The notes beneath the pieces were generated by a model. The model was given only the letters and a program-made list of their open reading frames with translations, was not told the origin of the DNA and searched no databases. The translations under genes and the position numbers were made by a program. Shown piece after piece: positions 7,680 to 16,268 of a DNA stretch of 64,000 nucleotides. Numbering within the stretch: the stretch's first letter is position 1; every line of letters starts with the position of its first letter. This DNA comes from Christensenella sp. UBA4626 (GTDB lineage: Bacteria; Bacillota; Clostridia; Christensenellales; UBA1242), in assembly GCA_002406115.1 (NCBI GenBank), contig DHNC01000035.1, positions 82,400 through 146,399 on the forward strand, given 5' to 3'.

Positions 7680-7993
7680 TTGCAACCAATTATTTAAAGC
7701 AAAAAGGCTATAAAATCATCGCCAACAACTACAAGAACAAAATCGGAGAAATTGACATAATTGCAAAGGATAAGGATTTTTTGGTTTTTGTTGAGGTTAA
7801 AACTCGTATGTCACGTGCGTTTGGTGACCCTGCCGAAGCGGTAAATCTACAAAAGCAATATAAAATCCGTCAGGTTGCCACCTTGTATTTAAAACAACAC
7901 CGAATGCTGGAGGCAAATTGCCGATTTGATGTCATTTCAATAGTCGGTCAACTGGAAAATCACAAAATCAGGCACATTCCAAATGCCTTTTAA
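7643..7993 (+). CDS. yraN: YraN family (UPF0102) endonuclease-like protein
   Basis: A 116-residue protein of the UPF0102/YraN family with a restriction-endonuclease-like fold. Key residues are E and D in NKIGEIDIIAKDKDFLVFVE and the VEVKTR strand. Its in-cell role is not settled; the fold implies a nuclease or DNA-binding function, and it is very often encoded beside rnhB, as here. The ATG at 7643 has an AAAAGGA ribosome binding site inside the end of rnhB, overlapping by 37 bp in another frame. Confidence 0.9.
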   Translation: MQTNTYGKVGEIIATNYLKQKGYKIIANNYKNKIGEIDIIAKDKDFLVFVEVKTRMSRAFGDPAEAVNLQKQYKIRQVATLYLKQHRMLEANCRFDVISIVGQLENHKIRHIPNAF

Positions 7994-7996
7994 TGG

Positions 7997-8025
7997 TTGA
8001 CAATTTTATTAAATAATCCTATTAT
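7997..8025 (+). promoter_or_regulatory. Promoter for the YcxB-like gene
   Basis: TTGACA at 7997-8002, a 17-bp spacer and TATTAT at 8020-8025, ending 22 bp before the start codon. An AAGAGG ribosome binding site lies between. Confidence 0.7.
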
Positions 8026-8047
8026 AAAAATAAATAAGAGGTAAATT

Positions 8048-8533
8048 ATGTTGTTTAGTTGCAAAACAAAACTATCTGAAAAGGCCGTTGCTGAAATGCT
8101 TAAACCAGCAATAAAATTAGCCATATTCAGTATCGTAGTTGGGGTTTTGGGGCTTATTGTTGTTATTTTGGGATATTTCCTTCGCCATGAATTGGAAAAA
8201 ATACTTTTGTTTTTATGCATATTTTTATTGCTCTTTGGAATAATGTATTTTGCTATAATTGTAAAACTTAAAAAAGATAATAAAAAACGTATGGACGATG
8301 AGGGAATATACGAATTTTATGAAGATTATCTTGTTATAAAATCATACAAAAATGGTGAGCAAACTGGCATTACAAAATTGTATTATCGTGATGTTGATAA
8401 GGTTAAAGAAACAAAAAGCGTTGTTTTCATTTATCCAAACAAATCGTTGGCATATCCTATTATGAAAGACAACTTGGGGCAGGAAAATCTTGCAAATTTA
8501 AGGAAAATCTTTAAATTGCCAGCAAAAAATTAG
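8048..8533 (+). CDS. YcxB-like membrane protein
   Basis: A 161-residue protein with two predicted transmembrane helices, LAIFSIVVGVLGLIVVIL (about residues 23-48) and ILLFLCIFLLLFGIMYFAII (about 56-77). A cytoplasmic strand-rich domain follows, containing YEDYLVIKSYKNG and KLYYRDVDKVKET. This arrangement resembles the YcxB-like family, whose function is unknown. It has its own promoter and AAGAGG ribosome binding site and stands alone between yraN and rplS. The family assignment is from layout and pattern only. Confidence 0.65.
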   Translation: MLFSCKTKLSEKAVAEMLKPAIKLAIFSIVVGVLGLIVVILGYFLRHELEKILLFLCIFLLLFGIMYFAIIVKLKKDNKKRMDDEGIYEFYEDYLVIKSYKNGEQTGITKLYYRDVDKVKETKSVVFIYPNKSLAYPIMKDNLGQENLANLRKIFKLPAKN

Positions 8534-8579
8534 TTAGATAACAAAAAATTAAATATTTTGACAAATTTGCAAAAAACAC

Positions 8580-8608
8580 TTGCAAGTTTGTTTTTTTTGT
8601 GGTATTAT
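8580..8608 (+). promoter_or_regulatory. Promoter for rplS
   Basis: TTGCAA at 8580-8585, a 17-bp T-rich spacer and TATTAT at 8603-8608. Transcription would start near 8615, just before the leader hairpin. Confidence 0.65.
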
Positions 8609-8618
8609 GTAAAAGTTG

Positions 8619-8654
8619 TTGACGGTCCGCTACCGACCAAGGCAAGAACGTCAA
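8619..8654 (+). promoter_or_regulatory. Structured mRNA leader of rplS (candidate L19 autoregulatory element)
   Basis: TTGACG (8619-8624) pairs with CGTCAA (8649-8654), enclosing an inner hairpin GGTC/GACC (8624-8627 with 8635-8638). It lies directly at the presumed transcript start and ends 6 bases before the GGAGG ribosome binding site. L19 leader motifs that control rplS are known in Firmicutes; identity with them is inferred from position and shape, not from a covariance search. Confidence 0.5.
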
Positions 8655-8669
8655 ATTTAGGAGGTAACT

Positions 8670-9014
8670 ATGAACATTATCGACCAAATCGAGAAAGAGC
8701 AATTGCGCAATGACATCACTCCTTTCAATATTGGTGACACCGTACGTGTAAACGTTAAGGTCAAAGAGGGTGACAAGGAACGTATCCAAGCATACGAAGG
8801 CGTTGTAATTGCAAGAAAAGGTGCTGGCGTTCGTGAAACATTCACAGTTCGTCGTGTATCATTCGGCATCGGTGTTGAAAGAACTTTCCCACTTCACAGT
8901 CCACGTATTGACAAAATCGTGGTTACAAGAAAGGCAAAAGTTCGCCGTGCTAAAATCTATTATATTAGAGATCTTTCAGGTAAAGCCGCAAAAGTTAAAG
9001 AAGACAAGAGATAA
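8670..9014 (+). CDS. rplS: 50S ribosomal protein L19
   Basis: L19 sits at the 30S-50S interface. The 114-residue protein has the family segments [30 protein letters not shown] and [17 protein letters not shown], ending in a basic tail. A strong AGGAGG ribosome binding site lies 6 bp before the ATG. A structured leader precedes it, and a terminator overlaps its stop codon, so it is a single-gene transcript. Confidence 0.98.
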   Translation: MNIIDQIEKEQLRNDITPFNIGDTVRVNVKVKEGDKERIQAYEGVVIARKGAGVRETFTVRRVSFGIGVERTFPLHSPRIDKIVVTRKAKVRRAKIYYIRDLSGKAAKVKEDKR

Positions 9015-9030
9015 TTTGTCTTCTTTTTTT
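8997..9030 (+). terminator. Terminator overlapping the rplS stop codon
   Basis: AAAGAAGACA (8997-9006) pairs with TGTCTTCTTT (9017-9026), a 10-bp stem followed by more T residues. The rplS TAA lies in the loop. Confidence 0.88.
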
Positions 9031-9129
9031 GCACTCTTTTTACTCTCTTTTATGGCAAAAATGCTCAAACCGACTTATATAATAGATTGATTGCTCTAAA
9101 AAAATTTGTTCAAAAAAAAAGGAAATTTT

Positions 9130-9627
9130 ATGGATTTAAAAATTGCTATCAAAGACCAAAGATTTAAAGTGAGGGTGGCGGGAATGATTGTTCACGACAA
9201 CAAATTGCTTGTTTGCAAAATTATGAACGACCATTTCTATTGCTTGCCAGGTGGGCATTGCCACATGTTTGAAACCAGTCACCAAGCCATGGTTAGAGAA
9301 ATTAAAGAAGAAACTGGCTTGGATGTCAAAGTTGAAGAACTATCCGCATTTATCGAAAACTTATTCACCTCCGAAAACAACGAAAAATTCCACGAACTTT
9401 GCTATATTTACCGCTTGTCACCAATATCTTTACCAGCGGACAAAGCAAAGGACTGGCACGTTGTTGAATTTGACGATGGCATTTATAAAGACCTCGACTT
9501 TAAATGGATTGATATAGACAAACTAAACGAATACGACATTCGCCCGGTTGCAATCAAACAAATCATCAACAAAAAAGGCATCAACCATATCCAAATGATT
9601 GATGATCAAGTTGAATTTTTGAACTAA
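9130..9627 (+). CDS. Nudix hydrolase
   Basis: A 165-residue protein with a complete Nudix box starting in LPGGHCHMFETSHQAMV and ending REIKEETGL. The start is placed at ATG 9130, 4-5 bases after AAGGAAA; the in-frame TTG at 9106 has no ribosome binding site. The domain covers about residues 12-130, and the tail KGINHIQMIDDQVEFLN is unassigned. The substrate is unknown. It is separate from, and only distantly similar to, the Nudix protein at 4771-5295. It stands alone between rplS and the comM-like gene. Confidence 0.88.
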   Translation: MDLKIAIKDQRFKVRVAGMIVHDNKLLVCKIMNDHFYCLPGGHCHMFETSHQAMVREIKEETGLDVKVEELSAFIENLFTSENNEKFHELCYIYRLSPISLPADKAKDWHVVEFDDGIYKDLDFKWIDIDKLNEYDIRPVAIKQIINKKGINHIQMIDDQVEFLN

Positions 9628-9672
9628 ATTATTGATTATTGTACAAATTAAAACATTTGTTCGACTTTTCAA

Positions 9673-9701
9673 TTGACAAATCTTGGAAAATAATGTTATA
9701 T
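9673..9701 (+). promoter_or_regulatory. Promoter for the comM-like/dprA/topA cluster
   Basis: TTGACA at 9673-9678, a 17-bp spacer and TTATAT at 9696-9701. An AGAGGTGA ribosome binding site lies between it and the ATG at 9720. Confidence 0.65.
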
Positions 9702-9719
9702 TTGACTTTATAGAGGTGA

Positions 9720-11255
9720 ATGATGCTTGCAAAAATTTTGTCTTTTGGATTGTCTGGGATAAATGGATACCCAGTTGATATTGAGTTGGATATAAACGCA
9801 GGGCTTCCGGGATACGACGTGGTTGGCTTGGCAGACACGGCGATAAAGGAAAGCAAAGAAAGGGTTAAATCCGCAATAAAAAACAGTACATATAATTATC
9901 CGATAAACAAGGTGATAATCAATCTTGCCCCAGCTGACACAAAAAAAGAGGGCAGTATGTACGATTTGCCGATAGCGTTGGCTATGCTGATAGCACAAGA
10001 GATTTTGCCACAAAAATCGGTTAAGGATTATGTTGTTTTGGGCGAACTCAGTTTGAATGGTGAAATCCGCAAACTCAACGGCATTTTGCCAATGCTTATC
10101 AGTGCAAAACAAATGGGATACAGCAAGTTTATCATCCCAGAGGACAACGCAATGGAAGCCTCGTTTATAGACCAAATTCAAGTTTATGCAGTTAAAACAC
10201 TTAAACAAACAGTTGACTTTTTAAAAGGTGAACTTGTTTTGCAGCCAACCGAAAGCAAAACATTTGAAAGTGCATTGAAAGACCATCATTTTTCACATGA
10301 TTTTGCCTACGTAAAAGGGCAAGCCAGTGCTAAGCGTGCAATGGAGATTGCTGCCGCCGGCGGTCACAATATTTTGCTTATTGGGCCTCCGGGTGCTGGC
10401 AAAACTATGCTTGCAAAATGCTTCCCATCAATCTTGCCGGATTTGACATTTGACGAAAGTTTGGAAGTTACCAAAATTCACAGCGTGGCAGGCGTTTTGG
10501 ATGCTCGCAAAGGTATTGTGGTTGAGCGTCCTTTCCGCAGCCCACACCACACAGCAACCTTGATTGCCTTGACGGGTGGCGGTCAAAAAGCCAAGCCGGG
10601 TGAAATCAGTTTGGCACACAATGGAGTGTTGTTTTTGGATGAAATGCCAGAATATAATCGCAACACGATTGAAACGCTTCGCCAACCAATGGAAGACGGA
10701 TATATAACTGTTGCAAGGAATGCGCTCACAGTGCAATATCCGGCCAATTTTACGCTTGTTGCAAGCATGAACCCATGTCCATGTGGCTATTACGGCAGCA
10801 CAACGCACGAATGTAAGTGCAGCCCTGCAACAATACATAAATACCTTTCAAAAATTAGCGGACCTTTGCTTGACCGCATAGATTTGCATATTGAGGTTGA
10901 TAGCGTTAATTATGAAGACCTTACAACCGCAAAACTTGAAGAACCAAGCAGTGAAATCAAAAAACGTGTAAACAAAGCAAGGCAAATCCAGTTGGATAGG
11001 TTTAAAGATAGCAAAATTTATTCCAACAGCAAGATGAACGAAAAGGAATTTAAAAAATATTGTGCTTTAAACAAAGAATGCGCTGAGTTGCTTGAACATG
11101 CTTTCACCAAACTTAATTTATCCGCACGTGCGTACAATAGGATTTTGAAAGTTGCCCGCACAATTGCCGACCTTGAAGGCAAAGAAAATATCGAAAAGGC
11201 ACATATTTTGGAGGCGATTCAATATCGCTCTCTTGACAAAAAATATACGGTTTAA
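9720..11255 (+). CDS. comM: YifB/ComM family Mg-chelatase-like AAA+ ATPase
   Basis: A 511-residue protein with an N-terminal Lon-protease-like domain (GLPGYDVVGLADTAIKES), a Mg-chelatase-type AAA+ core with Walker A IGPPGAGKTML near residue 220 and Walker B NGVLFLDEMPE near 300, and a C-terminal Mg_chelatase_C helical region. In Gram-negative bacteria ComM is a helicase promoting branch migration in natural transformation. Its neighbour dprA supports a DNA-uptake or recombination role here. Two adjacent ATGs (9720 and 9723) are possible. The gene overlaps dprA by one base. Confidence 0.93.
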   Translation: MMLAKILSFGLSGINGYPVDIELDINAGLPGYDVVGLADTAIKESKERVKSAIKNSTYNYPINKVIINLAPADTKKEGSMYDLPIALAMLIAQEILPQKSVKDYVVLGELSLNGEIRKLNGILPMLISAKQMGYSKFIIPEDNAMEASFIDQIQVYAVKTLKQTVDFLKGELVLQPTESKTFESALKDHHFSHDFAYVKGQASAKRAMEIAAAGGHNILLIGPPGAGKTMLAKCFPSILPDLTFDESLEVTKIHSVAGVLDARKGIVVERPFRSPHHTATLIALTGGGQKAKPGEISLAHNGVLFLDEMPEYNRNTIETLRQPMEDGYITVARNALTVQYPANFTLVASMNPCPCGYYGSTTHECKCSPATIHKYLSKISGPLLDRIDLHIEVDSVNYEDLTTAKLEEPSSEIKKRVNKARQIQLDRFKDSKIYSNSKMNEKEFKKYCALNKECAELLEHAFTKLNLSARAYNRILKVARTIADLEGKENIEKAHILEAIQYRSLDKKYTV

Positions 11256-12337
11256 TGATGACAATTGACGAAAAAAATATATTATGGTTGGACTTGTTTC
11301 CAGCGTTAAGTTATTCAAAAAAAAGGCGTTTGCTTGATACCTTGCCAAAAGGCGTAGATATCAAGGCTTCTTTTTTGCAAAATGAGGAGATAAAACATAT
11401 TCTTTCAGATGAAGAATATTTAAAAATGAGCAAAAACCTCGATGAGCAGGCTTTTAACGAAACGATAGATAGTTTTGCCATGGAAGGCATCCAATTTGTA
11501 ACTATCTACAACGAAAATTATCCTCATCAGTTAAAAAACATCGCCACGCCGCCGTTATGCTTATATTGCAAAGGCAATTTGCAGTTATTGCATAGCAATT
11601 GCATATCCATTGTCGGCAGTCGTAAACCAACAGATTATGGCATGGTGGTGACGAAGGAATACGCAAAACAATTTTCCATGTCTGGGCTGACAATTGTTTC
11701 TGGCATGGCAGTTGGGGTGGACACTTTGGCACACAAAACCGCTTTGGAAAACGACGGGGCAACTATCGCCGTGTTGGCGGGCGGTTTTCACCATATTTAT
11801 CCAACCACAAATATGGGATTGTTTAGGCAACTTACTGAAAACAATTTGGTTATCACCGAAGCAAGCCCAAACACTCAACCTTTGGCATATCTTTTTCCTA
11901 TTCGCAACCGCATAATTGCCGGCTTGGGCATGGCAACTTTGGTAACCGAAGCCGCCGAAAAAAGTGGTTCACTTTCCAGTTGTAATTATGCCAGCGAGTT
12001 CGGACGCAAAGTTTTTGCTGTCCCAGGCAAAATCAACGCACCATATTCAAAAGGTTGCAATATGCTCATTCAAAAAGGTGAGGCAATAATAACACTGTCC
12101 GCAGAGGACATTTTGCAAAATCTTGGCGTGGATATTCAAAAGCAAAAAAACCCTGCCATTCAACTTGACATTAAACAGCAAATTGTTATAGATTATATCA
12201 AGTTTGAAAAAAAGACTTTTCAAGAAATTGCCGATTTTACACACATCCCAGCAAGCGAGTTAAATTCAATTTTGTTGGAAATGGAACTTGACGGTTTGGT
12301 GTATAAACTGGCAAACAACAGTTATATAATGGCATAG
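11255..12337 (+). CDS. dprA: DNA-processing protein DprA (Smf)
   Basis: DprA binds incoming single-stranded DNA and loads RecA during transformation. The 360-residue protein has the extended Rossmann fold with SIVGSRKPTDYG near residue 115, SGMAVGVDTLAHKTAL, VLAGGFHHIYP and FPIRNRIIAGL. A C-terminal winged-helix-like DprA domain follows (residues about 295-360). The start ATG overlaps the previous stop (TAATG), so translation is coupled. topA follows, as in Bacillus. Confidence 0.95.
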   Translation: MMTIDEKNILWLDLFPALSYSKKRRLLDTLPKGVDIKASFLQNEEIKHILSDEEYLKMSKNLDEQAFNETIDSFAMEGIQFVTIYNENYPHQLKNIATPPLCLYCKGNLQLLHSNCISIVGSRKPTDYGMVVTKEYAKQFSMSGLTIVSGMAVGVDTLAHKTALENDGATIAVLAGGFHHIYPTTNMGLFRQLTENNLVITEASPNTQPLAYLFPIRNRIIAGLGMATLVTEAAEKSGSLSSCNYASEFGRKVFAVPGKINAPYSKGCNMLIQKGEAIITLSAEDILQNLGVDIQKQKNPAIQLDIKQQIVIDYIKFEKKTFQEIADFTHIPASELNSILLEMELDGLVYKLANNSYIMA

Positions 12338-12345
12338 GAGATTTG

Positions 12346-14421
12346 ATGAAGTTAGTACTTATAGAAGGTCCAGGTAAACGAGAAAGTATAAAAAAATATC
12401 TTGGTGACGAATATGTTGTGTTTCCAACAAAAGGTCATGTGAGAGATTTGCCTGCAAAAAGTTTTGCCATAGACCTTGAACATAATTATGAACCAACATA
12501 CGAGATAATTCCAGAAAAAAAGGCTTTGGTGGCGGAACTTAAAAGGCTTGCAGCCAAGGCTGATGCAGTTTATCTTGCAACCGACCCGGATAGAGAGGGA
12601 GAAGCAATCGCATGGCACCTTGCAACAATCTTGGGGCTGGATAGGGACGCAATGGTTCGTACCGCATTTAACGAAATCAGCAAAAAAGTGGTAAACGAAA
12701 GCATCGCAAATCCAAAACCACTTAACTACGATTTGGTTAATGCCCAACAAGGACGTCGAGTTCTTGACCGCATAATGGGTTATCAATTAAGCCCACTTTT
12801 AAGCAGAAAAATTCGTGGCAAATTGTCAGCCGGTAGGGTGCAATCTGTCACACTTAAATTGATTGTTGACCGTGAAAAGGCAATACAAAATTTTGTGCCA
12901 GTTGAATACTGGAATATTTTTGCCAACCTAAAAAAAGGCGAGCAAACTTTTAGGTCAGAATTGATACAATATAAAGACAAAAAGATTGAAGTGCCAAATA
13001 AAGAAGCGGCAGATAAAATTTTGTCAGAAACAGAAAATGCGGATTTTGTTGTAAAATCTGTTGACCGCAAAGTCACTTACAGCAAGCCGTTGCCACCATA
13101 CACAACCAGTACATTGCAACAAGACGCCATCAAAAAATTGAAGATGACATCTGGTAGTTACACCAAGTGTGCTCAATCTTTGTATGAAGGTGTTGTGATT
13201 GCTGGCGAGGGTAAAACTGCGCTTGTAACATATATCCGTACCGACTCCACTCGTGTTAGTTTGGACGCTCAATTTGCAGCAAAGGACTATATTTTAAACA
13301 ATTATGGCGAGAAATATCATCCGGGCAAATTTAACGAATTTGCTTCAAAAAACAACGTCCAAGATGCACACGAAGCAATCCGTCCAATCAATTTGAAATA
13401 CACTCCTGAATATTTAAAAGGCAAAATTGAAGACCAATATTTAAAGTTATACACTTTGGTTTTCAAGCGCTTTATTGCCAGCCAAATGAGTTTTGCTCAA
13501 TATGACAGTTTGACCGTTGACGTAACCGCCAATGACTACAAATTCCGTTCATCTGGCAAAGCATTGATTTTTGACGGCTACACAAAAGTTTATAAAGTGC
13601 AAGACGAAGACAAAAACGGCATAAATATCCCAGATTTAACCGAGGGCGAAAAGGTTGAAAAAGAAAGCATGACAAGTGAACAAAAATTCACAAAGCCACC
13701 AGTTAGATTTGCGGAAGATACCATTATTAAAGAGATGGAAGTGCAAGGCATCGGTCGTCCAGCGACATATGCTTCAACTATTTCCACCTTGTTTAACCGT
13801 GAATATATAAAAACAGAAAAGAAATATCTTGTTCCAACTGAGTTGGGCGTTAAAGTTACTGAATATTTGGAAGAATATTTTGCAAATGTGATGAATATCA
13901 AATTCACTGCGGAAATGGAAAAGCAACTCGACGATGTTGAACTTGGCAAGATAAAATGGCAATCAATCGTTGACGAATTTTACCAAGATTTCAAAAAACA
14001 CATGGATTTTGCCAGCAAGCAAATGGGCGTAAATGTTGTAAAATCCGAACCGGTTGCCAGTGATATTAAGTGCGACAAATGCGGCTCTGTTATGGTGTAT
14101 CGAGATGGCAAATTTGGCAAGTTTTTGGCTTGTTCAAACTTCCCTCAATGTAAAAACACAAAAAATATAAACGAACCAGAAATCAAAGTGGAAGAAACAG
14201 GCATTTGCCCAAAATGCGGTGGCGTTGTAAGCGCAAAATACAGCAAGCGTGGCAAACTTTTCTTTGGTTGCAACAACTATCCAAAATGTGACTACATCTC
14301 TTGGGATCTTCCTTTAAAAGAAAATTGCCCAAAATGTGGCAGCCAACTTATAAAACGATTTGGCAAAAACAAAACCACAATTTTATGCTCGGGCAAGGGT
14401 TGCAATTATGTCAAAGATTAA
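12346..14421 (+). CDS. topA: DNA topoisomerase I (type IA)
   Basis: TopA relaxes negative supercoils. The start is ATG 12346 after an AGGAG site; a TTG at 12343 is also in frame. The 691-residue protein has an N-terminal TOPRIM domain (LIEGPGKRESI and the DPDREGEAIAWHL motif), the QQGRRVLDRIMGYQLSP segment, and the active-site tyrosine region ALVTYIRTDSTRVS near residue 295. The C-terminus carries three Cys4 zinc ribbons beginning CDKCGS, CPKCGG and CPKCGS, the usual Firmicute architecture. The last codons overlap trmFO by 14 bp. Confidence 0.97.
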   Translation: MKLVLIEGPGKRESIKKYLGDEYVVFPTKGHVRDLPAKSFAIDLEHNYEPTYEIIPEKKALVAELKRLAAKADAVYLATDPDREGEAIAWHLATILGLDRDAMVRTAFNEISKKVVNESIANPKPLNYDLVNAQQGRRVLDRIMGYQLSPLLSRKIRGKLSAGRVQSVTLKLIVDREKAIQNFVPVEYWNIFANLKKGEQTFRSELIQYKDKKIEVPNKEAADKILSETENADFVVKSVDRKVTYSKPLPPYTTSTLQQDAIKKLKMTSGSYTKCAQSLYEGVVIAGEGKTALVTYIRTDSTRVSLDAQFAAKDYILNNYGEKYHPGKFNEFASKNNVQDAHEAIRPINLKYTPEYLKGKIEDQYLKLYTLVFKRFIASQMSFAQYDSLTVDVTANDYKFRSSGKALIFDGYTKVYKVQDEDKNGINIPDLTEGEKVEKESMTSEQKFTKPPVRFAEDTIIKEMEVQGIGRPATYASTISTLFNREYIKTEKKYLVPTELGVKVTEYLEEYFANVMNIKFTAEMEKQLDDVELGKIKWQSIVDEFYQDFKKHMDFASKQMGVNVVKSEPVASDIKCDKCGSVMVYRDGKFGKFLACSNFPQCKNTKNINEPEIKVEETGICPKCGGVVSAKYSKRGKLFFGCNNYPKCDYISWDLPLKENCPKCGSQLIKRFGKNKTTILCSGKGCNYVKD

Positions 14422-15712
14422 CGTTATAGGCGCAGGTTTGGCAGGGTGCGAGGCGGCTTTATATTTGGCAAGCAAAGGGCATAAAGTCAACCTTTTTGAC
14501 ATAAAAATCAAGGCAAAAACGCCCGCACATCACAGCGATGATTTTGCTGAAATTGTTTGCAGCAATTCTTTCAAAAGCGATGACGAAAATTCTGCTTCCG
14601 GCTTGTTTAAACGTGAACTTTTGGGCTTGGGATGCACGCTTGTTTCGGCGGCATACAAGTTTAAGGTTCCCGCCGGTCAGGCACTTGCAGTGGATAGAGA
14701 GCAATATTCAAAATACATAACCGATTTAATAAAAAATAACAAAAATATAAGTGTGTTTTGTGAAGATGTCTCGACTTTTGAGCCTGACGCAATCACAATC
14801 GTTGCAACTGGCCCACTTACAACTCAAAATATGAGCCAAGCCTTGCAACAAAAATTGGGGCAGCAATTCTTTTATTTTTACGATGCGGCAGCACCAATTT
14901 TGGAGGCTACCAGCATAGATTTAAACAAGGCATTTTTTGCTTCTCGCTATGGCAAAGGGGATGCGGACTATTTAAATTGTCCGATGAACAAAGAACAATA
15001 TTTAAATTTCTATCACGAACTTATCAAAGCGCAAAGGGTGGAACTGCACGACTTTGAAAAGAACAACATTTTTGAAAGTTGTATGCCGATTGAAATCATG
15101 GCGGCACGTGGTGAGGATGCAATCCGATTTGGGCCATTAAAACCAGTTGGTTTTACAAACCCACATGACAATTCCAAACCATACGCCGTTGTTCAGTTGA
15201 GAAAAGAAAATAATTGTGCTACAATGTTCAACATGGTTGGTTTTCAAACAAATTTAACCTTTCCAGAGCAAAAACGTGTATTTAGCCTAATCCCTGGGCT
15301 TGAAAATGCAACATTTTTGCGTTATGGTGTTATGCACACCAACCATTTTGTCAATTTTCCAGCCTGTTTGGACAAATTTTCCAGGCTCAAAGCCGATAGC
15401 AATATTTTCATCGCTGGTCAATTGAGCGGGGTTGAGGGTTATGTTGAAAGCATCGCAAGCGGACTTTATTGTGCAATAAACGTCGACCGTATGCTTAAAG
15501 GCAAGCAGTTGGTTGAGTTTTCTGCGGACACTGTGATTGGCGGAATGTATAATTATTTGACCAATGCAAACGAAAAGCATTTTCAACCAATAAACGCAAA
15601 TTATGGCGTCTTAAATCCTATCATGATGAGGGATAAAGCAGAGCGAAACAAAATGTATCGTGAAAGGTCGATGAGGGAAATTGAAAGTATAGCAAAGCAA
15701 TTGAATGACTAA
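14408..15712 (+). CDS. trmFO: tRNA m5U54 methyltransferase TrmFO (folate/FAD-dependent)
   Basis: TrmFO methylates U54 of tRNA using methylenetetrahydrofolate and FAD. The start is ATG 14408 within the topA 3' end, giving MSKINVIGAGLAGCEAALYL with the FAD dinucleotide fold; a longer frame from 14360 has no support. Further signatures are CSNSFKSDD, the conserved-cysteine segments LNCPMNKEQY and ESCMPIE, MAARGEDAIRFGPLKPVG and GQLSGVEGYVESIASG. The length, 434 residues, is typical. The order topA-trmFO-hslVU matches Bacillus except that xerC is absent. Confidence 0.97.
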   Translation: MSKINVIGAGLAGCEAALYLASKGHKVNLFDIKIKAKTPAHHSDDFAEIVCSNSFKSDDENSASGLFKRELLGLGCTLVSAAYKFKVPAGQALAVDREQYSKYITDLIKNNKNISVFCEDVSTFEPDAITIVATGPLTTQNMSQALQQKLGQQFFYFYDAAAPILEATSIDLNKAFFASRYGKGDADYLNCPMNKEQYLNFYHELIKAQRVELHDFEKNNIFESCMPIEIMAARGEDAIRFGPLKPVGFTNPHDNSKPYAVVQLRKENNCATMFNMVGFQTNLTFPEQKRVFSLIPGLENATFLRYGVMHTNHFVNFPACLDKFSRLKADSNIFIAGQLSGVEGYVESIASGLYCAINVDRMLKGKQLVEFSADTVIGGMYNYLTNANEKHFQPINANYGVLNPIMMRDKAERNKMYRERSMREIESIAKQLND

Positions 15713-15733
15713 AATTGCATTAAAAGGAGAATT

Positions 15734-16267
15734 ATGGAACAATTTAGAGGTACAACTATTGTGGCAGTAAAGCGTGACGGCAAAACTGTCATCGCCGGTG
15801 ATGGTCAAGTCACAATGGGGCAACAAGTTATATTCAAAAGCAGGGCACACAAGGTTCGCCGTTTGTTTGACGGCAAAGTGGTTGTTGGCTTTGCGGGTGG
15901 CACAGCGGACGCCTTTGCAATGTGCGAAGAATTCGAAAAAATGCTTGGCAAATATAGCGGCAGTTTGATGCGTAGTGCAGTTGAATTTGCAAAAAATATC
16001 CGCAGTCAAGGTCACAACAATGCGGAAGCGCTTATGATTGTGGCAGATAAGGAAACTTTGCTTGTTTTGACAAGTATGGGCGACGTGATTGAGCCAGATG
16101 ACGGCATTTGTGCTATCGGAAGCGGTGGCAATTATGCTTTGTCGGCAGCAAAAGCGTTGATAAAAAACACAGATTTGGATGCAAAGACAATCGCACTCAA
16201 AGCCATGGAAATCGCAAGCGACATTTGCGTGTTTACAAACAGCAATTATGTTGTAGAAGAGGTGTAA
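15734..16267 (+). CDS. hslV: ATP-dependent protease proteolytic subunit HslV (ClpQ/CodW)
   Basis: HslV is the proteasome-like peptidase of the HslUV protease. The 177-residue product begins [20 protein letters not shown]. The threonine pair matches the N-terminal nucleophile region, preceded by a 6-residue stretch as in Bacillus CodW. The AGDGQVTMG segment and a C-terminal [10 protein letters not shown] follow. An AAAAGGAG site precedes the ATG. hslU begins 1 bp after the stop. Whether it is processed to expose threonine, or uses another residue as in CodW, cannot be told. Confidence 0.95.
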   Translation: MEQFRGTTIVAVKRDGKTVIAGDGQVTMGQQVIFKSRAHKVRRLFDGKVVVGFAGGTADAFAMCEEFEKMLGKYSGSLMRSAVEFAKNIRSQGHNNAEALMIVADKETLLVLTSMGDVIEPDDGICAIGSGGNYALSAAKALIKNTDLDAKTIALKAMEIASDICVFTNSNYVVEEV

Positions 16268-16268
16268 T

